From an uncultured Oscillospiraceae bacterium (GTDB lineage: Bacteria > Bacillota > Clostridia > Oscillospirales > Oscillospiraceae): a stretch of DNA of 16,281 bases. Numbering within the stretch: position 1 is the first letter of the stretch; each line of letters opens with the position of its first letter. A program made the position numbers and the translations under genes. The notes below the pieces were generated by a model. It saw only the letters and a list, made by a program, of their open reading frames with translations, searched no databases and was not told the origin of the DNA. The stretch covers positions 1-16,281 of the forward strand of contig CAAEOT010000038.1 in the NCBI GenBank assembly GCA_900757655.1. The letters are read 5' to 3'. This document shows, one piece after another, positions 6,258-14,575 of this stretch.

Positions 6258-6623
6258 TCATTTTTCCGGCACGATCTCGATCCAGTACCCGTCCGGGTCC
6301 TCGATGAAGTAGATGCCCATGCCGGGATTTTCAAAGCAGATGCAGCCCATGGCCGCATGCTTTGCGTGCGCGGCGTCCATGTCCGGCACGGAAAACGCAA
6401 GGTGGAACTCCCCCTCACCGAGGTCATATGGCTGCGTGCGGTCGCGCAGGCCGGTCAGCTCGAGCTGAAACGGCGAGTGTCCGTCGCCCAGAAATACGAG
6501 CCGGAACGAACCGTCGGCCGCGTCCTTCGTGCGCACGGGCTCCAGCCCGAGGGCGTCGTGGTAAAAGCGCACGCTGCGCTCGAGATCGAGGACATTGAAA
6601 TTAAAGTGGTTAAAGGTAAACAT
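6258..6623 (-). CDS. Glyoxalase I-like (VOC superfamily) metalloprotein
   Basis: A 121-residue cytoplasmic protein with the two beta-alpha-beta-beta-beta repeats of the VOC fold. The pattern resembles lactoylglutathione lyase: FNHFNFNVLDLERSVRFYHD, ALGLEPV, FQLELTG, FHLAFSVPDMDAAH, NPGMGIYFIEDPDGYWIEI. Likely metal ligands are the His in NHFNFNV, the Glu in LELTG, the His in EFHLAF and the Glu in WIEIVP. It could detoxify methylglyoxal or a related ketoaldehyde; the VOC fold also includes resistance proteins and dioxygenases, so the substrate is unproven. ATG 6623 follows GGGAGG by 6 bases; an upstream in-frame ATG at 6698 lies beyond the promoter and is rejected. It has its own promoter, divergent from the glg operon. 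Confidence 0.88.
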   Translation of the reverse strand: MFTFNHFNFNVLDLERSVRFYHDALGLEPVRTKDAADGSFRLVFLGDGHSPFQLELTGLRDRTQPYDLGEGEFHLAFSVPDMDAAHAKHAAMGCICFENPGMGIYFIEDPDGYWIEIVPEK

Positions 6624-6656
6624 ACCGTGCCTCCCAAATACATTCTGTCTGTCCCA

Positions 6657-6685
6657 AGTATAGCGGCTGCGGGGCATGTTGTCAA
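6657..6685 (-). promoter_or_regulatory. Promoter of the glyoxalase-family gene
   Basis: The minus strand has a perfect TTGACA (6685-6680), a 17-bp spacer and TATACT (6662-6657). The start codon is 34 bp downstream. The glgB promoter lies back-to-back, with 20 bp between the two -35 boxes. Confidence 0.9.
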
Positions 6686-6705
6686 AGCAAGGCCGCAAAA
6701 AACTG

Positions 6706-6734
6706 TTGGAATTTCATGCCGGGCACGGTATAAT
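6706..6734 (+). promoter_or_regulatory. Promoter of the glgB-glgA-patatin operon
   Basis: TTGGAA (6706-6711), a 17-bp spacer and a perfect TATAAT (6729-6734) lie 33 bp upstream of the glgB start codon. Confidence 0.88.
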
Positions 6735-6767
6735 GATGGTGCTAGACTGGGATATTGGAGGCGCGCC

Positions 6768-8663
6768 ATGGACAAGACAGGACGCGCGCCCGGCTCCCCC
6801 ATGGAGCCGGAGCTGCAAGAATTTCATACCGGCGCGGCCGTGCACGCTTACCGCACGTTCGGCTGCCACGCGCTCCCCGGCGCGGCGGGGCACCGCTTCG
6901 CCGTCTGGGCGCCGCACGCGCAGCGCGTCGCGCTCGTGGGCGACTTCAACGGCTGGGACACGGCGGCAACACCGATGCACCGCCTGCCGGACGGCACGTG
7001 GGTGCAGACCGTGGCCGGTCTGCGCGACGGGGCGCTCTATAAATACGCCGTCACCGGCCCCGACGGCCAGACGGTGCTCAAGGCCGACCCCTTTGCCGCG
7101 CACTGCGAGACCGGGCCCGCGACCGCATCCAAGGTCTGGGCAATCGAGGGCTACGTCTGGCATGACCGGAGCTATCTGCGCCGCCGCGCCGCGCGCGACG
7201 TGTACCACGCGCCGATGAGCATTTACGAGGTGCACCTCGGCTCCTGGCGCCGGCCGGAGGCCGGTCTGCCGTGGTACCGCTCGGTCGCAGACGAACTGGC
7301 GGACTACTGCCGAGAGATGCGCTACACGCACGTGGAGCTGCTGCCCGTGACGGAATACCCCTACGAGGGCTCCTGGGGCTATCAGGTGACTGGGTACTAC
7401 GCCCCCACCAGCCGCTACGGCACGCCGCAGGACTTCATGTACTTTGTTGATACGCTCCACCGCGCCGGCATCGGCGTGATCATGGACTGGGTCCCGGCGC
7501 ACTTTCCGAAGGACGCACACGGGCTCGCGCGCTTTGACGGCACGCGGCTCTACGAGTGCAAGGATGCACGCATGGCCGAGCACCCGGAGTGGGGCACGCT
7601 CATTTTTGACTATGCCATGCCGGAGGTGCAGAGCTTTCTCATCTCATCGGCCATGTCGTTTTTCGACCGCTATCACATCGACGGCATCCGCGTGGATGCG
7701 GTGTCCTCGATGCTGTATCTCAACTACGCCCGGCGCGACGGCGAATGGACGCCGAACCGCGACGGCGGCAGCATCAACCTCGGCGCAGTCGCCTTTCTGC
7801 AAAAGCTCAACACGGCCGTGCTCACGGCGTGGCCCGGCTGCGTGACGGTCGCGGAGGAGTCCTCCGCCTATCCCGGCGTGACGAAGCCGCCCTATGACGG
7901 CGGCCTCGGCTTCAGCTTCAAGTGGGACATGGGCTTCATGCACGACACGCTCGACTATCTGGAGCTCGACCCCTACTTCCGCAAATATCATCACGACAAG
8001 CTGACGTTCTCAATGATGTACGCTTTCTCCGAGAACTTTATCCTCGCGTTTTCGCACGACGAGGTCGTGCACGGCAAGAAGTCGATGCTCGACAAGATGT
8101 ACGGCACCTATGAGCAGAAGTTTGCCACCCTGCGCGCACTCTACGGCTATCAGTTCGCACACCCGGGCAAGAAGCTCACGTTCATGGGCTCGGAATTCGG
8201 CCAGTTCATCGAGTGGAACTACAAGCAGGGGCTCGACTGGCTGCTGCTCGACTACCCGATGCACAAGGCCATGCAGCGCTGGTGCGGCGCGCTCAACGCC
8301 TGCTACCGCGGCAGCCGCGCGCTCTGGGACATCGACGACGGCTGGGACGGCTTCACGTGGCTGAACGTCGATGATGCCGAGCGCAGCGCCATTGCCTTCC
8401 TGCGCACGGCGCGCAACGGCCGCAGGCTCGTGTGCGTGTGCAACTTCACGCCCGTGCGCTATGACGATTTTGTCATCGGCCTGCCCAAGCGCGGCGTACT
8501 GCGCGAGCTGCTGTCGAGCGACAGCGAGGAATTCGGCGGCTCCGGCGTACACAACGCGCCCGAGATCCGCAGCGAGGACGTGCCCTTCGGCGCGCTCCCC
8601 TGCTCGGCGCGCGTGACGCTGCCGGAGCTTGCCACCGTATACTTCACCTTCACAAACCGGTAA
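6768..8663 (+). CDS. glgB: 1,4-alpha-glucan (glycogen) branching enzyme, GH13
   Basis: A 631-residue enzyme that cuts alpha-1,4-glucan chains and rejoins them as alpha-1,6 branches. An N-terminal CBM48-like domain (about 25-115; RFAVWAPHAQRVALVGDFNG) precedes the GH13 barrel. Branching-enzyme hallmarks include YEVHLGSWRR (153-162), VTEYPYEGSWGYQVTGYYAP (194-213), DGIRVDAVSSMLYLNY with nucleophile Asp310, VAEESSAYPGV with acid/base Glu363, and FSHDEVVHGKKSM with Asp431. A C-terminal beta domain ends in YFTFTNR. ATG 6768 has GGAGG six bases upstream and lies 33 bp after a strong promoter; a longer reading from 6357 would run antisense through the glyoxalase gene. The stop codon overlaps the ribosome binding site of glgA, 12 bp before it, so the two are cotranscribed. 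No glgC, glgD or glgP is in the window. Confidence 0.97.
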   Translation: MDKTGRAPGSPMEPELQEFHTGAAVHAYRTFGCHALPGAAGHRFAVWAPHAQRVALVGDFNGWDTAATPMHRLPDGTWVQTVAGLRDGALYKYAVTGPDGQTVLKADPFAAHCETGPATASKVWAIEGYVWHDRSYLRRRAARDVYHAPMSIYEVHLGSWRRPEAGLPWYRSVADELADYCREMRYTHVELLPVTEYPYEGSWGYQVTGYYAPTSRYGTPQDFMYFVDTLHRAGIGVIMDWVPAHFPKDAHGLARFDGTRLYECKDARMAEHPEWGTLIFDYAMPEVQSFLISSAMSFFDRYHIDGIRVDAVSSMLYLNYARRDGEWTPNRDGGSINLGAVAFLQKLNTAVLTAWPGCVTVAEESSAYPGVTKPPYDGGLGFSFKWDMGFMHDTLDYLELDPYFRKYHHDKLTFSMMYAFSENFILAFSHDEVVHGKKSMLDKMYGTYEQKFATLRALYGYQFAHPGKKLTFMGSEFGQFIEWNYKQGLDWLLLDYPMHKAMQRWCGALNACYRGSRALWDIDDGWDGFTWLNVDDAERSAIAFLRTARNGRRLVCVCNFTPVRYDDFVIGLPKRGVLRELLSSDSEEFGGSGVHNAPEIRSEDVPFGALPCSARVTLPELATVYFTFTNR

Positions 8664-8675
8664 AGGAGAGACGCT

Positions 8676-11600
8676 ATGAAACCCGAACTGCGCGCAGCGC
8701 TGGCCGAAAAAGGCCGCTGCGACCTCCCCGGCGTGCTGCTGGCAGCCGCCGAGTGCGCGCCGCTGGCCAAGACCGGCGGCCTTGCAGATGTTGTCGGCAC
8801 GCTGCCGAAAAGTCTGGCCGCGCTCGGCTTTGACGCACGCATCATCACGCCGTACCACCGCGTGATCAAGGAAAAGTACGCATCTCAGGTCACGCATCTG
8901 ACGGATTTTTATATTGACCTCGGCTGGCGGCACCAGTACGTCGGCATCGAGCGGCTGCTGCTCGACGGCATCGTCATTTACCTCGTGGACAACGAGTTTT
9001 ATTTCGGCGACCGCATTTATCGCGGCGGCGAGGCCGAGGGTGAGCAGTATGCGTTTTTCGCCCGCGCGATCCTGGAGGCGCTGCCGAGGCTGGACTTTAC
9101 GCCCGAGATCCTGCACTGCAACGACTGGCACACGGCTGTGCTGCCCATGCTGATGAAAACGCAGTACGCCGGCAGAATGCAGTCGCGCATGCAGACGCTG
9201 CTGACCATCCACAACATCGCCTATCAGGGCAAGTTCTCCTTCGAATTCGTGCAGGACCTGCTCGGCATCGACGCGCGCTATTACACGCCTGAGTTCATGG
9301 AGCTCAACGGCTGCGCGAACCTGCTCAAGGCCGGCTGTGTCTTTGCCGACCACATCAACACCGTCAGCCCAAGCTACGCGGGCGAGATCCGCACGGCGGC
9401 TTACGGCGAGGGGCTCGAGGGGATTCTCAACGCCCGGCAGCACCAGCTGTCCGGCATTCTCAACGGCATCGACACCGCCGTCTTTGACCCCGCGCACGAC
9501 GGCGGCATCGCCGCGCCCTACTCTGCCGACGACCTGAGCGGCAAGGCCGCCTGCCGTGCTGCACTGTGCCGGGAGCTCGGGCTCGAGATCGGCGCGCACA
9601 CGCCCATTGTCGCCATGGTCACGCGCATGACGCCGCAAAAGGGCTTCGACCTGGTACAGTGCGTGCTCGACGAGCTCATGAATGAGCAGGACATGGCGTT
9701 CGTGCTCCTCGGCACCGGCAACGCCGAATACGAAGACTTCATGCGCAGCGCCGAGTGGCGGCATAAGGGCCGCCTGTGCGCCTACATCGGCTACGACGAG
9801 GCGCTGTCGCACCGCGTGTACGCAGGCAGCGACTTTCTGCTCATGCCGTCAAGCTTTGAGCCGTGCGGCCTGTCGCAGATGATCGCCATGCGCTACGGCA
9901 CGCTGCCGATCGTGCGCGAGACCGGCGGCCTGCGCGACAGCGTGCAGCCATATAACCGCTTCACCGGCGAGGGCACCGGTTTCTCCTTTGCAAACTTCAA
10001 CGCCTACGAGCTGGCAGATACCATCCGCCGTGCGCTCGCGCTTTATCACAGCGATCACGACGCCTACTGCCGTGTGCAGCGGCAGGCCATGTCACAGGAC
10101 TTCAGCTTCACGCGCTCGGCGGAGGACTATGCGCACCTGTATCTGCTCCTGCTGCCGGAGGACACCGCGCCAAAGCACGACGCAGCTGACGAGGCCTTCC
10201 GCAGCCCCATCGGTGCAGTGGAGACCGGCGCGTCCGTGCGCCTTGCCTTTGCGGATACGGAGGCGCTCGTGTTCGACGCCGCTGTGGAGATCTACGGCGA
10301 TGCGTACAGCGACACCGTCGCGATGACGCAGACTGCCGCCGGGTTTGAAGCGGCCGTGACCCTGCCCGCCGCGCCGCAGGCGCTGCGCTACCGCTTTCGG
10401 CTCGCGTGCAATGACGGCGGCATCCGCTGGCTGTGCGCCGCGCCGGACGGCCGACACGCCCGGCTGTGTGACGCACCGGGTGACGGCTGGCGTCTGACGG
10501 TCTATCGCGCCGGATTCACGACCCCGGCGTGGTTTCGCACCGGCGTGATGTATCAGATCTTCCCCGACCGTTTTGCGCGCGACGGCTCCGCCACCGCGCA
10601 GCGCGGCATGGAGCATCACCGCCGCATGGGCCAGACCGTACACTACCACGCCGATTGGGACGAACCCGTCGAGTGGCAGGCCAACACGCCGGAGGGCGAA
10701 TACGCACCCATTGATTTCTATGGCGGCACCCTGCGCGGCATCGCCGACCGGCTGCACTACCTGCAGAAGCTCGGCGTGACGGTGCTGTACCTCAACCCGA
10801 TCTTCGAGAGCGCCTCCAACCACCGGTACGACACCGGCGATTACCGGAAGGTCGATCCCATTCTCGGCACGAACACGGACTTCAAAAAGCTCTGCGCGGC
10901 CGCGGCGGACTGCGGCATCCGCATCGTGCTCGACGGTGTGTTCGCCCACACAGGGGCCGACAGCCGGTACTTCAACCGCTTCCGGCACTATCCCGGCTGC
11001 GGCGCCTACAACAGCCGCAGCTCCGTCTATGCGCGCTGGTACAGCTTCGCGCACTACCCGGACGACTACAAATGCTGGTGGGATTTTAAGGACTTGCCCG
11101 CCATCAACGCCGCCAACCCCGACTGGCGCAAATATATGATCACCGGCGAGCGCAGCATTGTCAAAGCGTGGCTGCGCGACGGCGCGTCCGGCTGGCGGCT
11201 GGACGTGGCCGACGAGCTGCCGGACGATGTGCTGCGCGACATGCGCGCCGCTGCTAAAGCGGCGGACCCCGACAGTGTGCTCCTCGGCGAGGTCTGGGAG
11301 GACGCCGTGACGAAGGTCAGCTACGGCGAGCGGCGGCAGTACGCGCTCGGCGACGCGCTCGACAGTGTCATGAACTATCCCCTGCGCGACGCTCTGGTCG
11401 CGTTTCTGACCGGGCGCAGCACGGCGCGCACGCTGGCGGATCTGCTGCTGAGCCAGCGGCTGAACTATCCGCAGCCGTTGTACTACGCGCTCATGAATCT
11501 GACGGCGAGCCACGACGTGGCGCGCACGCGCTCGGCGCTGGCGCTGGACTTTGACCCCCGCAGCCGCACGCGCGCGGAGCTCGCGGCGCTCGAAATTACG

Positions 11601-12167
11601 GACGCCATGGCCGCGCGCGGCGCGCAGCTGCAGGTCCTAGCGGCGGCCGTGCAGTTCTGGCTGCCGGGCATCCCGTCGATCTACTACGGCGACGAGGCCG
11701 GTATGCAGGGCCTGTGCGACCCGTTCAACCGCGCGCCGCTGCAGATGTGCGACACGCAGATGCTGCAGTGGTACGCGCAGCTGACCACCCTGCGCCATGC
11801 GCACCCGGCGCTCACACGCGGCGAAGTCGCCGTGTTTGCCCCGGCGGGCGACGTGCTGTGCATCCTGCGCGTCATCGCCGGCGGGCGGGATGCCTTCGGC
11901 GAGGAGGCGGAGGACGAGGCGCTGCTGCTGATCGTCAACCGCGCAGCACACCCGGTGCACTGCCACGCAGAGCTCACCTGCCCCGGCTCCGGCCTGCGCG
12001 AAGAGACGAGGCTGGCATTCGTTCGCAGCGCGTATGACTGTGCTGTCGACTGCTTCGACAGCACCCACATTGTCCTGCATGACGGCGTGGGCGCATTTGA
12101 CCTGCCGCCCCATGCCGCAAAAATCTACAGATTGGAGAACCGACATGGAACTGAAACTGGATCGTAA
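8676..12167 (+). CDS. glgA: Fusion: ADP-glucose glycogen synthase (GT5) + GH13 amylase/neopullulanase-like domain
   Basis: A 1163-residue two-enzyme polypeptide. Residues about 17-495 are a complete GT5 glycogen synthase: AAAECAPLAKTGGLADVV (23-40, Lys32 of KTGGL), CNDWHTA (148-154), LTIHNIAYQG (176-185), TRMTPQKGFDL (316-326), and PSSFEPCGLSQMIAMRYG (391-408) with Glu395. Residues about 515-610 look like a beta-sandwich (CBM34-like). Residues about 617-1155 are a GH13 barrel: VMYQIFPDRF, LYLNPIFES, VLDGVFAHTG, GWRLDVADELP with nucleophile Asp843, LLGEVWED with Glu872, and NLTASHDVAR with Asp947. Family synthases are about 480 residues, so the GH13 half is an addition. All catalytic residues of both halves are kept, and one uninterrupted frame joins them. 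The GH13 half probably hydrolyses or trims alpha-glucan; its exact specificity is unknown. AAAGGAG precedes ATG 8676, 12 bp after glgB. Confidence 0.95.
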   Translation: MKPELRAALAEKGRCDLPGVLLAAAECAPLAKTGGLADVVGTLPKSLAALGFDARIITPYHRVIKEKYASQVTHLTDFYIDLGWRHQYVGIERLLLDGIVIYLVDNEFYFGDRIYRGGEAEGEQYAFFARAILEALPRLDFTPEILHCNDWHTAVLPMLMKTQYAGRMQSRMQTLLTIHNIAYQGKFSFEFVQDLLGIDARYYTPEFMELNGCANLLKAGCVFADHINTVSPSYAGEIRTAAYGEGLEGILNARQHQLSGILNGIDTAVFDPAHDGGIAAPYSADDLSGKAACRAALCRELGLEIGAHTPIVAMVTRMTPQKGFDLVQCVLDELMNEQDMAFVLLGTGNAEYEDFMRSAEWRHKGRLCAYIGYDEALSHRVYAGSDFLLMPSSFEPCGLSQMIAMRYGTLPIVRETGGLRDSVQPYNRFTGEGTGFSFANFNAYELADTIRRALALYHSDHDAYCRVQRQAMSQDFSFTRSAEDYAHLYLLLLPEDTAPKHDAADEAFRSPIGAVETGASVRLAFADTEALVFDAAVEIYGDAYSDTVAMTQTAAGFEAAVTLPAAPQALRYRFRLACNDGGIRWLCAAPDGRHARLCDAPGDGWRLTVYRAGFTTPAWFRTGVMYQIFPDRFARDGSATAQRGMEHHRRMGQTVHYHADWDEPVEWQANTPEGEYAPIDFYGGTLRGIADRLHYLQKLGVTVLYLNPIFESASNHRYDTGDYRKVDPILGTNTDFKKLCAAAADCGIRIVLDGVFAHTGADSRYFNRFRHYPGCGAYNSRSSVYARWYSFAHYPDDYKCWWDFKDLPAINAANPDWRKYMITGERSIVKAWLRDGASGWRLDVADELPDDVLRDMRAAAKAADPDSVLLGEVWEDAVTKVSYGERRQYALGDALDSVMNYPLRDALVAFLTGRSTARTLADLLLSQRLNYPQPLYYALMNLTASHDVARTRSALALDFDPRSRTRAELAALEITDAMAARGAQLQVLAAAVQFWLPGIPSIYYGDEAGMQGLCDPFNRAPLQMCDTQMLQWYAQLTTLRHAHPALTRGEVAVFAPAGDVLCILRVIAGGRDAFGEEAEDEALLLIVNRAAHPVHCHAELTCPGSGLREETRLAFVRSAYDCAVDCFDSTHIVLHDGVGAFDLPPHAAKIYRLENRHGTETGS

Positions 12168-13461
12168 CAAAACCTATGGTCTGGCGCTCGAGGGCGGCGG
12201 CGCGAAAGGCGCCTACCAGATCGGTGCGTGGAAGGCCCTGCGCGAGGCGGGCATCCGCTTTTCCGCCGTGTCCGGCACGTCCGTCGGCGCGCTCAACGGC
12301 GCCATGATCGTCATGGACGATCTCGAAAAGGCCGAGAACGTCTGGAACAACATCCACTTTTCCCAGGTCATGGACGTGGACGATGAGGAAATGCGCCGGC
12401 TCATGAACCGTGACATCCCGCTCTCCGAGCTCAAGAGCACGCTGCGCAGCGTGGCAGACATCGTGCGCAACCGCGGCTTCGACGTGACGCCGCTGCGCAA
12501 ATGGGTCGCCGAGGTCGTGGACGCAGACAAAATTTGTCACTCGGACACGGACTTTTTCATCGTCACCTACTCCCTGACCGACCATCAGGAGCTGGAGCTC
12601 AAAGCCTCCGATCTCGACAAGGACGAACTGTGCGACATGCTGCTCGCGAGCGCGTATCTGCCGGCATTCCGACTGGAAAAGCTCGGCGGTAAGTATTACG
12701 CCGACGGCGGCGTGCAGGACGTCGTGCCCATCCACGCGCTGGTGGAAAACGGCTGCAAGGACATCATCGCCCTGCGCATCTTCGGCTTCGGCATTGAAAA
12801 GCGCTTCCGCATCCCGGACGACGTGCACGTGACGACGATCGGCCCGACGGTCGACCTCGGCAACATTCTGAATTTCGACGCCGAGCAGAGCCGTCAGAAC
12901 ATGCGCCTCGGCTACTTCGACGCCCAACGCGTGCTCTATGGGCTCTACGGCAGCACATATTATATCGACCGCACCATGTCCGAGGACGCGGCGCGCCAGC
13001 AGCTGCTCGAATACCTCGGGCCGGATGAGGGCTCACTGCGCACGTTCCACGAAAAGACGCTGCCGCAGATCGCCAAGGCGCTCAAATGCGATGGTGATTA
13101 CTACGACCTGCTCATTGCCGTGCTTGAGCACGACGCGAAGGAGCTTGGCATCGAGTCTGAACGCATCATGACGGACATGGAACTGCTCCAGGCGATCCTC
13201 GCCCAGCCGGAGCTGCCGGAGTCCATCCTGCCGGCGCAGGAGCCGGACGCCCCGACGGAAACGGAGCCGGAGGCGGAACCGTCCGCGCAGGCTGCTGCGC
13301 CCAAAGCCGCCGAAGAAGTCGCGGCCAAGGCCGCCGAGCTGTCGCAGGACATTGAAAAGCACATCAACCGTCTGCTCGGCAAAATGCGGCCGCGCCGCGC
13401 TCGCCCCGGGACGATGGAAAACGCCGAACCGGAAGCCTCCGCTGATGAGGCAGAGAAATAA
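12145..13461 (+). CDS. Patatin-like phospholipase (RssA-type)
   Basis: A 438-residue lipid acyl hydrolase of the patatin family. The oxyanion loop EGGGAKGAYQIGAW is at 16-29, the nucleophile elbow GTSVG at 44-48 has Ser46, and YADGGVQDVVPI at 185-196 has Asp187 of the Ser-Asp dyad. The catalytic domain ends near residue 275. A middle helical region follows, then an acidic, Ala/Pro/Glu-rich tail from about 345 to the end with a basic patch (MRPRRARPG). There is no signal peptide, so it is likely cytoplasmic or peripheral to the membrane. ATG 12145 lies inside the end of glgA (23-bp overlap, different frame) and its GGAG lies within glgA codons, so it is probably translationally coupled. Its substrate and its link to glycogen are unknown. 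Confidence 0.92.
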   Translation: MELKLDRNKTYGLALEGGGAKGAYQIGAWKALREAGIRFSAVSGTSVGALNGAMIVMDDLEKAENVWNNIHFSQVMDVDDEEMRRLMNRDIPLSELKSTLRSVADIVRNRGFDVTPLRKWVAEVVDADKICHSDTDFFIVTYSLTDHQELELKASDLDKDELCDMLLASAYLPAFRLEKLGGKYYADGGVQDVVPIHALVENGCKDIIALRIFGFGIEKRFRIPDDVHVTTIGPTVDLGNILNFDAEQSRQNMRLGYFDAQRVLYGLYGSTYYIDRTMSEDAARQQLLEYLGPDEGSLRTFHEKTLPQIAKALKCDGDYYDLLIAVLEHDAKELGIESERIMTDMELLQAILAQPELPESILPAQEPDAPTETEPEAEPSAQAAAPKAAEEVAAKAAELSQDIEKHINRLLGKMRPRRARPGTMENAEPEASADEAEK

Positions 13462-13476
13462 ATATACAAATGCACC

Positions 13477-13498
13477 GGGGCGGCCGCACGGCCGCCCC
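13477..13498 (+). terminator. GC-rich hairpin after the glg operon
   Basis: GGGGCGGCC (13477-13485) pairs perfectly with GGCCGCCCC (13490-13498) around GCAC, 15 bp after the patatin stop. The T-run is poor (aactcttt), so it may act together with the next hairpin or stabilise the mRNA end. Confidence 0.65.
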
Positions 13499-13516
13499 AA
13501 CTCTTTGGACACGGAA

Positions 13517-13548
13517 AAATCCCCGGAACCGGACGGTTCCGGGGATTT
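13517..13548. terminator. Second hairpin after the glg operon
   Basis: AAATCCCCGGAACC (13517-13530) pairs perfectly over 14 bp with GGTTCCGGGGATTT (13535-13548) around GGAC. The A/T ends on both strands suggest a bidirectional terminator. Confidence 0.75.
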
Positions 13549-13701
13549 CGCGTCTTTGGGTGAAGAACTCGGTTAAGCGCAACCCTTTTCAAACCTTTTT
13601 TAGGATAAAAAAGTACAAAAAATATACCCAGCCTTTCGTTTCGAACGCACGCACTTACACAAGGGACACGCACAGCGAAATCTCTCTACGGATTTCTAGA
13701 G
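13549..13701. other. Non-coding, AT-richer stretch between glg operon and zinc-ribbon gene
   Basis: No supportable gene is seen. It holds an A/T palindrome (CTTTTTTA-gga-TAAAAAAG, near 13594-13612). Near the next start, TCTCTA (13683-13688) can pair with TAGAGA (13697-13702), covering the bases just before the ATG. Base composition shifts here from GC-rich to AT-richer. Confidence 0.5.
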
Positions 13702-14061
13702 ATGAGCAGAACAACGGATCAATGCACAACCATAGACGCCAATGCAAACGAAGAAACGAACGCCGACACTTTTGCCAGCTACGTGCGGGCAAGCAAAAAA
13801 TGTCCAAGCTGCGGCAGACCGATGAAACTGATAAAGAGCAAGAGCGGAAAATTTTTTCTGGCCTGCGCAGGTTATCCCGCTTGCCGTAAAACGCTGCCCG
13901 TTGACATCGACATGATAGAAGAATATTTTTATAGGAACAGTAAAAAAGGGCAGCATTGCGTACAATGCGGCTACTCGCTGGAAGCCAAAGCGGGAAAATA
14001 CGGTGTATATGTGCAGTGCTGCGGAGCGCAAAGGCATGAATACAAGCTTGATGAAATTTAA
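13702..14061 (+). CDS. Small protein with two topoisomerase-type C4 zinc ribbons
   Basis: A 119-residue protein. Two Cys clusters follow the zf-C4_Topoisom pattern found at the C-terminus of topoisomerase I: CPSCGRPMKL...FLACAGYPACRKT (about 34-64) and CVQCGYSLEAK...VYVQCCG (about 86-108). The first ribbon has a full set of Cys (CxxC and CxxxxxC); the second is less regular and ends CC. Such ribbons bind single-stranded nucleic acid. No catalytic domain is attached, and the frame upstream is open to 13609 without a start, so this could be a complete small protein or the surviving 3' end of a larger gene such as a helicase or topoisomerase. The ribosome binding site is poor (only AGAG next to ATG 13702), and codon use is AT-richer than in the glg genes. 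Confidence 0.65.
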   Translation: MSRTTDQCTTIDANANEETNADTFASYVRASKKCPSCGRPMKLIKSKSGKFFLACAGYPACRKTLPVDIDMIEEYFYRNSKKGQHCVQCGYSLEAKAGKYGVYVQCCGAQRHEYKLDEI

Positions 14062-14062
14062 C

Positions 14063-14084
14063 GAAAACAGCTTGAAAACAGCTT
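14063..14084 (+). repeat. Tandem 11-bp direct repeat
   Basis: GAAAACAGCTT occurs twice head to tail immediately after the zinc-ribbon stop codon. A short hairpin (AGCGAA/TTCGCT) follows at about 14090-14106. No function is evident. Confidence 0.6.
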
Positions 14085-14180
14085 TCATAGCGAAAAGCCT
14101 TCGCTGTTCGGCTTCAATTCCTCCGTCAGAATCACTCAATCCCAATCATCAATATCGCAATCATGAAAAGCCACCTTTTT

Positions 14181-14486
14181 TTATTCGATGCGTTTCGCAT
14201 CAAGAACCATTCCGAAGTCAACTTGCGGGGTTGCAGTGTTAAGGAAGTCACGGAAAGGTACAACGCAATTACTGCTTGGCGCAATAAACAATACCTCTCT
14301 CAGAAATCGAAACCAGTTTTCAGTATTCAGTTCGTAATGAACATCGTCCGCCAATTCAAAATTTACACATACGCCAACAAGTTGTTCATTTTCGTTCAAC
14401 CAATATTGAACATTGGTTGTCGAGTTGATTTCAACTGCAGCTGTTTTATGTAACGATTTGTCTTGCAGCCATTGGTCGCTATACAC
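14181..14486 (-). CDS. Hypothetical small protein, GTG start
   Basis: A 101-residue protein that I do not recognise. It starts at GTG 14486, seven bases after a strong GGAGG (14494-14498); the in-frame ATG at 14564 sits almost at the predicted transcription start and has no proper site. The protein is acidic and aromatic-rich (NVQYWLNENEQLVGVCVNFE, ENWFRFLREVLF), soluble, with no signal peptide, membrane segment or known motif. Its size and composition would suit an immunity or antitoxin-like protein, but no partner toxin is seen. A good promoter lies 90 bp upstream. It lies in the AT-richer stretch, convergent with the zinc-ribbon gene. Confidence 0.55.
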   Translation of the reverse strand: MYSDQWLQDKSLHKTAAVEINSTTNVQYWLNENEQLVGVCVNFELADDVHYELNTENWFRFLREVLFIAPSSNCVVPFRDFLNTATPQVDFGMVLDAKRIE

Positions 14487-14575
14487 AATGCAGCCTCCTA
14501 ATTTTCTTTGCTCCCAACAAAATTTCGCACAGCCGAACCTGCCCGGATCCAGCAATGCACCCATCCTTGAAATGC

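Noticed and set aside
6357..6767. 137-residue extension upstream of glgB
   Set aside because: It runs antisense to the glyoxalase gene and through both promoters; ATG 6768 has a proper ribosome binding site and a promoter 33 bp upstream.
8010..9812. Minus-strand open frame of 600 codons opposite glgB-glgA
   Set aside because: High-GC shadow: low-complexity Val/Arg/Ala composition, no motif, no ribosome binding site, and the plus strand encodes clear enzymes.
10092..11513. Minus-strand open frame of 473 codons opposite the GH13 domain
   Set aside because: Same kind of GC-driven shadow; the plus strand carries catalytic GH13 motifs throughout.
13696..14145. Minus-strand 149-codon frame with hydrophobic stretches
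   Set aside because: It is antisense to the CxxC zinc-ribbon protein, and the hydrophobic runs are the complement of Lys-rich codons.
14163..14453. Plus-strand 96-codon frame opposite the GTG-start gene
   Set aside because: No ribosome binding site or promoter; the minus strand has both, and this protein looks like a complement-strand artefact.
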